From the NCBI GenBank assembly GCA_002396885.1, contig DGXY01000001.1:71261-87871 (forward strand): DNA of 16,611 nucleotides, read 5' to 3'. A model generated the notes under the pieces. That model did no database searches. It was not told where the DNA came from and was given only the letters and a program-made list of their open reading frames with translations. Both the position numbers and the translations under genes were made by a program. Positions 1-6,919 of the stretch are shown one piece after another. Source of the DNA: Akkermansiaceae bacterium UBA5020 (GTDB lineage Bacteria; Verrucomicrobiota; Verrucomicrobiia; Verrucomicrobiales; DEV007). The stretch's first letter is position 1, and each line of letters starts with the position of its first letter.

Positions 1-49
1 GCACCATTTTCACCGAAACGAGTCAGCGTCTTCACCATCCGTTCGCATC

Positions 50-943
50 ATGAATTGTTTCACCCGCGCACTGGCCCTTCTTCTTGCCGCCCTTTTCGCT
101 CTCACCGGACTCCCGCAACGCCTCGGGGCACAGGGAAACAAAGGTGGTGATGTGAAAAATCTTGTCATCACCTTCACCAATACGACCGACCGGAAGGTGA
201 TCATGAATTCCTCGGCCCCGGGCCAGCCCCTGCAGGCCTTCGGCGAAATCCAGGTGGGGCAGTCGGTGCCGATGAAGGCCTACCCCGGGCAACGCTGGGT
301 CTTTGTGAACACGAATGGCAAGGTCTTCGGCGAGTATGTCACCCGCACCGAACCGCGCCAACAGGCATTCAGCATCGCGCAGACCGCGGGAGGCGCGGGC
401 AATTCCGTGAAACCCTTCCCGGCGCCCGGCAATCCGAATGCGGCGGCCATTACCGCCGTCCCTGGAAACACCGGCTCACGTCTCACGCAGCAGCAGGCCC
501 AGCAGATGGTGAACTATCACAACCAAAAACGTGCCGAAGTGGGGAATGGAAACGTCTCGTGGTCGACCCAGATCGCACAATACGCGCAACAGCGCGCCGA
601 CCAGATCGCCCGCACCAAGCAACTCGCCCACCTCCCTCAGGGGCAGAACCCTTACGGCGAAAACCTCGCTTCCGGCGGTAGCACGGGAGGCGGCGTCGTC
701 TACACCGTGATCAACGCTTGTGACGGATGGTATTCCGAAAAGGCGAAGATGCCCCGTAACGCCCGCACCATGACTTTCGATCTCTTCAACAAGGGCGTCG
801 GTCACTACACCCAGATGGTGTGGAAAGGCTCGACCCAGATCGGAGCCGGCATTTCCCAATACCAGCAGGGTGCTTTCACCATGACCGTGGTGGTGTGCTG
901 CTACAATCCTCCGGGCAACGTGATCAATCAGGCGATCTACTGA
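50..943 (+). CDS. Secreted CAP/SCP (PR-1-like) domain protein with N-terminal beta-rich domain
   Basis: The 297-residue product begins with a signal peptide (about residues 1-28, hydrophobic core 7-20, likely cut after LGA), so it is exported. Residues about 150-297 form a CAP/SCP domain (PF00188 family). The signature GHYTQMVW is at 251-258 and GEN at 203-205. The four cavity residues of the PR-1 family can be assigned as H194, E204, E230 and H252, so the ancestral CAP site looks intact. CAP proteins bind lipids or act extracellularly; no substrate can be deduced here. Residues about 36-112 form a separate beta-rich domain that resembles the VHL beta fold (a TFTN start, then a PGQRWVF strand); this is inference from pattern only. 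A low-complexity Gly/Pro/Asn linker (113-143) joins the two. No Shine-Dalgarno is visible before the ATG. The gene converges with ftsY, leaving 10 bases between the stops. Confidence 0.9.
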   Translation: MNCFTRALALLLAALFALTGLPQRLGAQGNKGGDVKNLVITFTNTTDRKVIMNSSAPGQPLQAFGEIQVGQSVPMKAYPGQRWVFVNTNGKVFGEYVTRTEPRQQAFSIAQTAGGAGNSVKPFPAPGNPNAAAITAVPGNTGSRLTQQQAQQMVNYHNQKRAEVGNGNVSWSTQIAQYAQQRADQIARTKQLAHLPQGQNPYGENLASGGSTGGGVVYTVINACDGWYSEKAKMPRNARTMTFDLFNKGVGHYTQMVWKGSTQIGAGISQYQQGAFTMTVVVCCYNPPGNVINQAIY

Positions 944-953
944 GCGGAGCCGA

Positions 954-1802
954 TCACAGCAGCGTCTCGACAAACTCGGCGGGGACGAAGGCCTTGAAAT
1001 CCTCCGCTTTCTCGCCGGTGCCGATGAAGCGTGTCGAAACGCCGAGTTCGTGACGGATCGCCACGACGCTGCCGCCCTTGCCCGAGCCGTCGAGCTTCGT
1101 GACGATCACCCCGGTGAGGTCGAGGGAACTCTGGAACTCTCGCGCCTGGGAGACCGCGTTCGAGCCGGTCGTTGCGTCGACGACGATCCAACGTTCGTGA
1201 GGAGCCGCTTCATCCTGCTTCGCAAGGGTGCGGCGGATCTTCTTGAGTTCTTCCATCAGGTTGTGCCGTGTGTGGAGACGGCCCGCTGTGTCGCAGATGA
1301 GGTAAGCCGCGCCCGTGGCGATGGCTTTTTGATGGGCGTCAAAACAAACGGCCGAGGGATCGCCCTGATATTGGGTGGTCACCACCGGCACGCCGATCCG
1401 CTCTCCCCAGATCTTGAGTTGCTCGATCGCCGCGGCGCGGAAGGTGTCGGCGGCGGCGAGGACGACGCCGTGGCCCTGATTCTTCAGATAGGCGGCGAGT
1501 TTTGCGACCGAGGTGGTCTTGCCGACCCCGTTGACTCCGGCGACGAGGATCACGGTGGGCTTCCCGGGAGGTCCCGGTGGAGGCACCGGCACGGCTTCGC
1601 CTCCGAGGATCGCGGTGATCTCCTCTCGGCAGGCGACCACGACCGATTCGGCTTCGAGCTTCCCTTTGCGCTTCTGGAGGCGGCCGACGATCTCGGTGGA
1701 GAGACGCACCCCGAGATCACCGCCGATGAGGGTTTCCTCGAGGTCGTCCCAGTCGATGTCGTTTCCCCGGAAGCGGTTGAGGATCGATTGAAAAAGGCCC
1801 AT
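954..1802 (-). CDS. ftsY: Signal recognition particle receptor FtsY
   Basis: FtsY is the SRP-family GTPase at the inner membrane that receives SRP-ribosome complexes for co-translational membrane insertion. The 282-residue protein shows the NG domain in full: helical N domain at about 1-65, P-loop GVNGVGKTT at 89-97, the ADTFRAAAIEQL motif at 118-129, DTAGR at 171-175 and TKLDGSGKGG at 235-244. The usual DATTGQNA motif reads DATTGSNA at 209-216, a small deviation. The long acidic A domain of the E. coli protein is absent, which is normal in many bacteria; membrane targeting would then rest on the amphipathic N-terminal helix starting MGLFQSILNRF. A Pro/Gly-rich stretch (71-81) separates the N and G domains. 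The gene starts 12 bases after the nusB stop, so the two are probably cotranscribed. No Shine-Dalgarno is seen. Confidence 0.97.
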   Translation of the reverse strand: MGLFQSILNRFRGNDIDWDDLEETLIGGDLGVRLSTEIVGRLQKRKGKLEAESVVVACREEITAILGGEAVPVPPPGPPGKPTVILVAGVNGVGKTTSVAKLAAYLKNQGHGVVLAAADTFRAAAIEQLKIWGERIGVPVVTTQYQGDPSAVCFDAHQKAIATGAAYLICDTAGRLHTRHNLMEELKKIRRTLAKQDEAAPHERWIVVDATTGSNAVSQAREFQSSLDLTGVIVTKLDGSGKGGSVVAIRHELGVSTRFIGTGEKAEDFKAFVPAEFVETLL

Positions 1803-1814
1803 GCGGCGTCAGAA

Positions 1815-2264
1815 TCAGCGTTTCAGGATGCGGTCGAGGATGCCGTTGACAAAGCCCGGAGAATCCTCCGTGCCGAAGCGTTTCGCGACTTCGATGGCCT
1901 CGTTGATCGCAGCTTGCGGCGGGATGTGGTTGGAAAAAATCACCTCGTAGGCCCCGAGCCGAAGGATGCTGCGATCGACCGCGGTGAGCCGCTGCAGCGT
2001 GTAATTCTCGAGGTGCGTGCGGATCGTCGCGTCGATCTCGTCGAGATGTCCGGTGACTCCGTGGATGAGTTCCTCGGCGAACTCGCGCACGATCGGTTTC
2101 GCATCGCGCAATTCCCAGAAGGCGGAGAGGCGATCGGGCGTCACTTCGACGGAGCCCTGCGCCTCATTCCCGTAGAGGAACTGTACGGCGGCTTCGCGTC
2201 CGTCACGGCGGGGCGACGGCGCTTTCTTTTTGGGCTTGAGATCCCGGGGGGAGGGGGAATCCAT
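1815..2264 (-). CDS. nusB: Transcription antitermination factor NusB
   Basis: NusB is a small all-helical RNA-binding protein that joins NusE (S10) on boxA for rRNA antitermination. The product matches the family over its whole length: RRDGREAAVQFLY at the N-terminus, VDRSILRLGAYEV in the central helix, then PPQAAINEAIEVAKRFG and the C-terminal FVNGILDRI. The start is uncertain. The ATG at 2264 gives 149 residues and an ATG at 2291 gives 158; neither has a Shine-Dalgarno. I take 2264 because it extends less into apbE and the conserved fold begins about 18 residues later. A basic Pro/Lys-rich tail precedes the fold. Either start lies inside the 3' end of apbE (overlap 62 or 89 bases), which suggests translational coupling. 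ftsY follows after 12 bases. Confidence 0.93.
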   Translation of the reverse strand: MDSPSPRDLKPKKKAPSPRRDGREAAVQFLYGNEAQGSVEVTPDRLSAFWELRDAKPIVREFAEELIHGVTGHLDEIDATIRTHLENYTLQRLTAVDRSILRLGAYEVIFSNHIPPQAAINEAIEVAKRFGTEDSPGFVNGILDRILKR

Positions 2265-3309
2265 CAGAACGGAGGAAGGCTTCGTGACCATCGCGAAGGA
2301 CGACGATCTGGCATTCGATTCCTCGCTGATTTCGGATGAATTGCAAGCCTTCCTTTGGTCCGAGAAGGGTCACGGCGGTGGCATGACTGTCCGAAGTGGT
2401 CGCATCGGAGGCGATCACGCTCGCGCCGATGCGCTCGGTGAGCCCGAGACCGGTTTCCGTCGAGACGATGTGGGAATAGCGCACTCCCTCGTATTCGAAA
2501 TAACGCCGCGTGTCACCCGAGGTGGAGATGGCCTGATTCACGAGCGTGACGGTCTGGAGATCCTTCAGATCGTGTCCGAGCTCGAGGGTTTCGATCCCGA
2601 TTTTCCAGCCCGGCTCGTCCGGCGGAGCCTCGCCCACGACGATGTCGCCGCTCGCTGCGACGAGGACGCGGGGAAAACCGCCTTCCTTGAGGACGCGGAG
2701 GGCCGCATCGGCCGCATATCCCTTCGCGATGCCGCCGACGTCGAAGAGCATGCCCTCGATCTTCTTCGTGATGGTGCGTTTGTCAGGATCGAGGACGAGA
2801 TGGAAGAATCCCGTGCGCGCTTTGGCGGAGGCGATCTGTGCGGGGGTGGGAAGGGCGTTGTTCTTGCGGCTCATGCGCCAGAGCCGGATGAGGGGACCCG
2901 CGGTGACGTCGAAGGCTCCGTCGGTCGCGGCGGTCACTTTTCCGGACGCTTCAAAGAGGGCGAAGAGTTCTTCGCTGACGGCGATGGCTTCGCCCGTCGG
3001 GGCTTTGGCGAGGGCGTTGATCTCCGACTCGGGACGGTAGTCCGAAAGTGCCTCGTCGAGTCCTTTGATCCGCTCAAAGGCCTTTTCGACCAAGAGGGTC
3101 AGGTCCGGCTCGCGACCCTCTTCGGTCCAGGCGCGGATCGTGAACTCCGTGCCCATGTGGGGCTCGGTGAAGGTGAGGAGACGCCACTCCGCGGCGATTG
3201 CGGGAGGACATGGCACCGCGAGGAACATGGTCGCCAAGGCGCAAAGAAAAAGGCGAACCCGCAGGTCCGCCTTTTCATGACGCGAGGGTGCTAGGAGGCT
3301 CCCGGGCAT
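2203..3309 (-). CDS. apbE: FAD:protein FMN transferase (ApbE family)
   Basis: ApbE proteins are Mg-dependent flavin transferases that attach FMN to a Thr of exported proteins such as NqrB, NqrC or RnfG, acting outside the cytoplasmic membrane. Numbered from the ATG at 3309 (368 residues), the sequence has a signal peptide ending near AIAA (37-40) and the family motifs in order: MGTEFTIRAW (52-61), LSDYRPESEIN (88-98), DGAFDVTAGPLIRLW (130-144), DVGGIAKGYAADAAL (190-204), STSGDTRRYFE (262-272), RYSHI (277-281) and SDATTSDSHATA (301-312). The start is ambiguous. The reading frame is open well upstream into the preceding gene, but that part is antisense-like noise. ATG 3309 lies 7 bases after the upstream stop. 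An intrinsic terminator (3248-3275) falls inside the first codons, so an internal start at 3228 (341 residues, weaker signal peptide) is possible. No flavoprotein target is in the window. The 3' end overlaps nusB. Confidence 0.92.
   Translation of the reverse strand: MPGSLLAPSRHEKADLRVRLFLCALATMFLAVPCPPAIAAEWRLLTFTEPHMGTEFTIRAWTEEGREPDLTLLVEKAFERIKGLDEALSDYRPESEINALAKAPTGEAIAVSEELFALFEASGKVTAATDGAFDVTAGPLIRLWRMSRKNNALPTPAQIASAKARTGFFHLVLDPDKRTITKKIEGMLFDVGGIAKGYAADAALRVLKEGGFPRVLVAASGDIVVGEAPPDEPGWKIGIETLELGHDLKDLQTVTLVNQAISTSGDTRRYFEYEGVRYSHIVSTETGLGLTERIGASVIASDATTSDSHATAVTLLGPKEGLQFIRNQRGIECQIVVLRDGHEAFLRSDGFPLPPGSQAQKESAVAPP
3243..3278 (-). terminator. Intrinsic terminator behind the cytochrome/FGE gene
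   Basis: The inverted repeat 3248-3259 / 3264-3275 forms a 12-bp stem around a 4-base loop. On the minus-strand RNA the single plus-strand mismatch becomes a G-U wobble, and the stem is followed by a run of five T, one C and three T. This is a canonical Rho-independent terminator for minus-strand transcription. It sits about 40 bases after the stop of the cytochrome/FGE gene (3317) and within the likely 5' coding end of apbE, so most upstream transcripts should stop here and apbE-nusB-ftsY would need their own promoter or read-through. Confidence 0.75.
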
Positions 3310-3316
3310 GCTGGGA

Positions 3317-4849
3317 TCAGCCACCGATGCGGCCGAGGTTCCAGAGTTCGTGCATCTTTGGCGTCTCGGGGATCTCGAGAGGCCGGACGATGCGGAAGCC
3401 GAGCCAATGGGCGTCGGTGTGATACCAGATCGACTTGGGCAGCTGGGGATCCTGCACCTTCCAGTTTTCGTTGGAAGGGATGCGGCGGGCCGAGCGGAGC
3501 TCTTCAGCCGGATCATACCAGGAACCACCGCGGGCGATGCGGGGATAGAGGGTCGTGGGAATGGCGATGGGGTTCTCGGTGACGCCTTCGCGTCCGGCAT
3601 AACCCTTGTCGAGGTATTGGTCGAGGCACCATTCCATCACGTTGCCGTGCATGTCGTAGAGGCCCCAGGGATTGGGCTTCTTCGTGCCGACCTTCTCGTA
3701 GCCCACGCGGACCTGCTCGGGATCGAGCACGGCGAAGTCGGCAAGCTGATCTTCAGGGCAGCTGAAGGGAGTGTTGGTGCCGGCGCGGCAGGCGTATTCC
3801 CACTCCGCTTCGGTGGGGAGGCGGTAGTAGTGACCGGTCTGGGCGCTGAGCCACTGGCAGAATTTGCTCGCGGCATGCTCGGTCATGCAGATCGCAGGGA
3901 AGCCGTCGGTGCCCATGCCGAAGCTCATCTCGGTGTAGGGGGTCGTCGGGCTGGAAACGATGTCGACGGGTTTCGCGTCGGCGGGGATGTTCTCGGGCGA
4001 GCCATCCTTGTTGCGGGCGACCCCGGTGATCATGAAAGGCTCATACATGTTCCAGGTGACCTCGAACTTGCCCATCCAGAAAGGCGCGACCTTCACCTTG
4101 TGCTGTGGACCTTCGTCATCGACTCGGCCCTTCTCTTCGGCTGGGCTGCCCATCATGAAATCGCCGCCTTTGATCGCGACCATGTCGAATTTCACGCCCG
4201 TCTTGGGGATCTCCGAGGTGTAATCCTTCATCTCGGCCTCGGATTTCTCCTTGCTCGTGGCGACGATGTTTTCGCGAATGACCTTCACCAGCTCGAGGTT
4301 GTCGGCCGGGCCGGCAGCAGCCTGGCTGTCACCTCCGAGTTTGAAATCCTTGGGCCAGACGGCGCCCTGCTCGACCCAGAGGCGCAGCATTTTCTGCTCT
4401 TCCGGTTTGAAGGGGCCACCCTTCGAGAGGAGCGGGAGGATGTTGTTTTTGAAATCGATGCGCGGCTTCTCCTCGAGGGTGACGCCGTCGGGCCAGTTGG
4501 CACCCTCGGCGATCCAGACCTTGAGGATCTCCTGTTGCTCCACCGAGAGGGGCTTTTTCGGCGGCATGAGATCGGCACTGTCGGCTGGCTCGGTCGTCAT
4601 CCAGTAGACCGGGCTGGCTTCGGGGTCTTTCGGAATGATGGTCTCCTTGGCGTAGTTCTCACCACCGGCGAAGGCGAGTTCCTTCGTGTCCATGCGGTAT
4701 TCACCCTCGGCCTTCTCGGCGTGGTGGCAGTGAAGACAGGCCCCTTCGAGAAGAGGCTTCACCTGGGTCATGAAATCGACGGTCTCGGCGTGTCCGAAAA
4801 AGGGCACGAGCGTTCCCGTCAGGAGCAGGGGGAGGGTTCTTTTACGCAT
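3317..4849 (-). CDS. Secreted planctomycete-type cytochrome c / FGE-sulfatase (SUMF1) domain protein
   Basis: The 510-residue protein starts at the ATG at 4849, chosen because it gives a clean signal peptide (MRKRT then a hydrophobic core, cut near GHA-ETV); an in-frame ATG at 4897 would put a long tail before it. Residues about 23-125 are a planctomycete-type cytochrome c domain (PSCyt1/PF07635) with the heme motif C38-L-H-C41-H42 and a likely axial Met in LMPPKK (94-99). A second, shortened copy without heme motif follows (about 131-170). Residues about 217-490 form an FGE/SUMF1 domain: IKGGDFMMGS (226-235), YRLPTEAEWEYACRAG (342-357), YDMHGNVMEWC (398-408), ARGGSWYDPAEELRSARR (439-456) and LGFRIV (483-488). 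The paired catalytic cysteines of true FGE are not at the expected place (LRSARR), so formylglycine synthesis is unlikely. The role is probably periplasmic and redox-linked or structural. It is divergent from the operon at 4929. Confidence 0.92.
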   Translation of the reverse strand: MRKRTLPLLLTGTLVPFFGHAETVDFMTQVKPLLEGACLHCHHAEKAEGEYRMDTKELAFAGGENYAKETIIPKDPEASPVYWMTTEPADSADLMPPKKPLSVEQQEILKVWIAEGANWPDGVTLEEKPRIDFKNNILPLLSKGGPFKPEEQKMLRLWVEQGAVWPKDFKLGGDSQAAAGPADNLELVKVIRENIVATSKEKSEAEMKDYTSEIPKTGVKFDMVAIKGGDFMMGSPAEEKGRVDDEGPQHKVKVAPFWMGKFEVTWNMYEPFMITGVARNKDGSPENIPADAKPVDIVSSPTTPYTEMSFGMGTDGFPAICMTEHAASKFCQWLSAQTGHYYRLPTEAEWEYACRAGTNTPFSCPEDQLADFAVLDPEQVRVGYEKVGTKKPNPWGLYDMHGNVMEWCLDQYLDKGYAGREGVTENPIAIPTTLYPRIARGGSWYDPAEELRSARRIPSNENWKVQDPQLPKSIWYHTDAHWLGFRIVRPLEIPETPKMHELWNLGRIGG

Positions 4850-4928
4850 GGTCGAAAATGTGAAGGTGGAACAAAGCAAAGATCGGGGGTGAATCAAGGA
4901 GCGTCTTCATGGCTTTTTTGAACAGGGA
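4850..4928. promoter_or_regulatory. Divergent intergenic region
   Basis: These 79 bases separate the divergent cytochrome/FGE gene (minus) from the ABC operon (plus) and must hold the promoters for both unless these lie inside coding sequence. On the minus strand a TTGATT hexamer lies upstream of the cytochrome gene, but no convincing -10 follows at 16-18 bases. The short palindrome TTGTCCGACAA begins at 4929, at the possible TTG start. No element is strong enough to call individually. Confidence 0.35.
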
Positions 4929-6254
4929 TTGTCCGACAAAACGAAGGTGCGGGCCGGGCGGGAGTTGACCGGGGCGCGGGTCGCGGCTTTCGTTCCACTT
5001 GTGGTCCATCCCCTGCGCCTCCTGCTTCTCACCTGTCTCGTCTTCGCCGCTCCGGTCGCGGCGCAGGAAGCAGTGCGGGGCTTCGTCAGCGTCGAGCCCT
5101 TCGAATTCCGCCTCGAGGCTCTCGTCAAGGTCTCGGCCTATCGTGAATCATGGCGGATGGAAGGCGATTCGATCGGCCCCGGCGAGAAGCAGGCTGTCCT
5201 CGACAATCTCCTCACGCTCTTCGAATCGGGGGTGAATGTGACGATCCCGGGGGAGAATTCCGCCTTCACCGAGCGGACCCTGCGATTCATCGTGCCGGAT
5301 CCGGAGAAGGGGTTTCTCCCGGACGAGCGCGAGTCCATCCCGATCGCCGAGGCGCTCGTCGGGCTCACCCTTTCGTCGTCGATGAGCGGCGTGACGACCT
5401 TCGACCTCGAGTGGCTCTGGTTCGCGCCGGGGCAGGACCGCCTCGTCCTCGAGATCGCGAGCCGCGGCAAACCCTCGGCGCGCCTCCTCACACCCCGGGA
5501 AAACAAGGCCTCGTGGAAACTCGACGGGGAAGCGGTCGTGCCTTCGCTCCAGCCCGTGCCCGGGTTGAAGACGGAGAGCAGCCGTCCGCTGCGTCCGCTC
5601 GTGTTTCTTGGGCTCCTCATGCTCGCGCTGGCAGCGGTCACAGGGGTGCGGCGAAAAAACAAATCCCCCGCGTGGGTGGGGTGGCTCTTCGTTGGAGGCC
5701 TCGGCGTCGGGATCTTTGCCCTGCGTTACGAGAAGAGCCGGGTGATCCTGCCGGCTGATGCCGCGGCCGAGGATCTCGTCTACGCCCTCTTGCGCAACAC
5801 CTATCACGCTTTCGACTTCCGTGACGAATCGGCGATCTACGACACGCTCGAGAAAAGTGTGAGCGGGCCTCTCCTCGAGGAGGTCTATCTCGAGATGCGC
5901 TCTTCTCTCGAACTCGAAAACACCGGCGGACCGCGCGTGCGGGTCTATGAAATCGCTTTGCGTGAATGTCAGGATGTGCCCGGTGGCGATACGGCCAACG
6001 GAGGTTTCCGGACCCGCGCCGAGTGGGTCACGATCGGCGAGGTGACCCACTGGGGCCACACCCACGAGCGGACGAACCGCTACGAGGCCGAGATCGCCCT
6101 CGTTGCCAACGACGAGACATGGAAGATCAACGGACTCGAGTTGCTCAACGAGGAGCGTATTCAAAAAGTCTCCCGGCAGGTCATCGCGCCGGTCGCGCCT
6201 CCGGCCCCCGAGCCCCCACCAGAAGGGGATTCCGCGCCAAAACCCGTGCCATGA
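4929..6254 (+). CDS. Unknown membrane-anchored protein with NTF2-like C-terminal domain, ABC operon partner
   Basis: I do not recognise a named family. Numbered from the TTG at 4929 (441 residues), a hydrophobic signal segment spans 28-46, ending VAAQ. A soluble, probably periplasmic, domain covers about 47-218 (SVEPFEFRLEALVKV at 54-68). Two transmembrane segments follow at about 223-239 and 249-266, then a C-terminal domain at about 278-412 whose helix-then-sheet pattern and ending (ETWKINGLELLNEERI) look like an NTF2/SnoaL-type cone fold. A Pro-rich tail ends the protein. A histidine cluster, HWGHTHERTNRYEAE, is at 374-388. GTG at 5001 is an alternative start giving a compact signal peptide of about 22 residues; neither start has a clear Shine-Dalgarno. 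The stop overlaps the ATG of the ABC ATPase by 4 bases, so the proteins are very probably made together. A role as extracytoplasmic or regulatory partner of the transporter is inference. Confidence 0.85.
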   Translation: MSDKTKVRAGRELTGARVAAFVPLVVHPLRLLLLTCLVFAAPVAAQEAVRGFVSVEPFEFRLEALVKVSAYRESWRMEGDSIGPGEKQAVLDNLLTLFESGVNVTIPGENSAFTERTLRFIVPDPEKGFLPDERESIPIAEALVGLTLSSSMSGVTTFDLEWLWFAPGQDRLVLEIASRGKPSARLLTPRENKASWKLDGEAVVPSLQPVPGLKTESSRPLRPLVFLGLLMLALAAVTGVRRKNKSPAWVGWLFVGGLGVGIFALRYEKSRVILPADAAAEDLVYALLRNTYHAFDFRDESAIYDTLEKSVSGPLLEEVYLEMRSSLELENTGGPRVRVYEIALRECQDVPGGDTANGGFRTRAEWVTIGEVTHWGHTHERTNRYEAEIALVANDETWKINGLELLNEERIQKVSRQVIAPVAPPAPEPPPEGDSAPKPVP

Positions 6255-6919
6255 TCCGTTGCCAACAGTTGCGATTTGCCTACGCCGGGGATGCCTTCGA
6301 GCTGCGTATCGAGGCGTTTGCCGTCGCGGCGGGCGAGGCGGTCGCTCTGGTGGGGCCGAGCGGATGCGGAAAGACCACGCTGATGAACCTGATCTCGGCG
6401 CTCCTCGTGCCCGCGTCGGGATCGGTCGTGGTCGATGGCGTCGAGGTGTCCCGGTTTCCGCTGGCAGCGCGACAGCAATTCCGCCTCGGAACGATCGGAC
6501 TCGTGCCGCAGAGCTTCGAGTTGCTCGATTACCTGACGATCCGGGAGAACATCCTCCTGCCCTTCCGGCTCGGGGCCGGCGCGGGAGTCGATGGCCGGTC
6601 CCGTGCGCGCTGCGAGGAACTCGCCGACAAGGCCGGGATCGCCACGCATCTTGAGAGATATCCCGAGCAGCTCTCGCAGGGCGAGCGGCAGCGCGCCGCC
6701 CTCTGCCGTGGACTGGTCACTGCTGCCCCTCTCATCCTCGCCGACGAACCCACTGGCAACCTCGATCCCGAAAATCAGGATCGCATCGTCTCGCTCCTGC
6801 TCGAGGAGGCCCGTGGGATCGGAGCGACCGTGGTGATGATCACGCACGATCCCGTGCTTCTGCCGCGTTTCGACCGGGTCGTCGATGTCTTGGCCCTGCG
6901 GAAAGGAGGCCGGGGATGA
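6251..6919 (+). CDS. ABC transporter ATP-binding protein (LolD/MacB type)
   Basis: The 222-residue product is a complete nucleotide-binding domain that would power the permease encoded next to it from the cytoplasmic side. Motifs in order: Walker A GPSGCGKT (35-42), Q-loop glutamine in LVPQ (84-87), signature LSQGERQR (141-148), Walker B LILADEP (161-167) with the TGNLD D-loop (168-172), and the switch histidine in THD (198-200). TGNLDPEN and the short length are typical of the LolD/MacB/FtsE group that pairs with FtsX-fold permeases. The start overlaps the stop of the upstream unknown gene (ATGA at 6251-6254), and the stop overlaps the permease start (ATGA at 6916-6919). The true start is the ATG at 6251; the open frame further upstream is the shadow of the preceding gene. 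Confidence 0.95.
   Translation: MIRCQQLRFAYAGDAFELRIEAFAVAAGEAVALVGPSGCGKTTLMNLISALLVPASGSVVVDGVEVSRFPLAARQQFRLGTIGLVPQSFELLDYLTIRENILLPFRLGAGAGVDGRSRARCEELADKAGIATHLERYPEQLSQGERQRAALCRGLVTAAPLILADEPTGNLDPENQDRIVSLLLEEARGIGATVVMITHDPVLLPRFDRVVDVLALRKGGRG
6903..6909 (+). promoter_or_regulatory. Strong Shine-Dalgarno for the permease gene
   Basis: AAGGAGG lies 6 bases before the permease ATG at 6916, inside the last codons of the ATPase gene. It is the only near-perfect ribosome binding site I noticed in front of a gene in this window and supports the 6916 start. Confidence 0.8.

Noticed and set aside
1050..2339. A 429-residue open frame on the plus strand opposite ftsY and nusB
   Set aside because: It is antisense to two clearly conserved genes, is Arg/Asp/Gly/Val-rich as expected from GC-rich antisense codons, and has no recognisable motif.
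3310..3600. N-terminal extension of apbE up to 3600
   Set aside because: It lies in another frame inside the 3' end of the cytochrome/FGE gene, is Ser/Pro/Arg-rich noise, and would bury the signal peptide.
3308..4921. A 537-residue open frame on the plus strand opposite the cytochrome/FGE gene
   Set aside because: Antisense to a gene with unmistakable domains; composition is the shadow of GC-rich codons.
4929..4939. Palindrome TTGTCCGACAA as an operator
   Set aside because: Too short and single-copy; it may also be the first codons of the gene.
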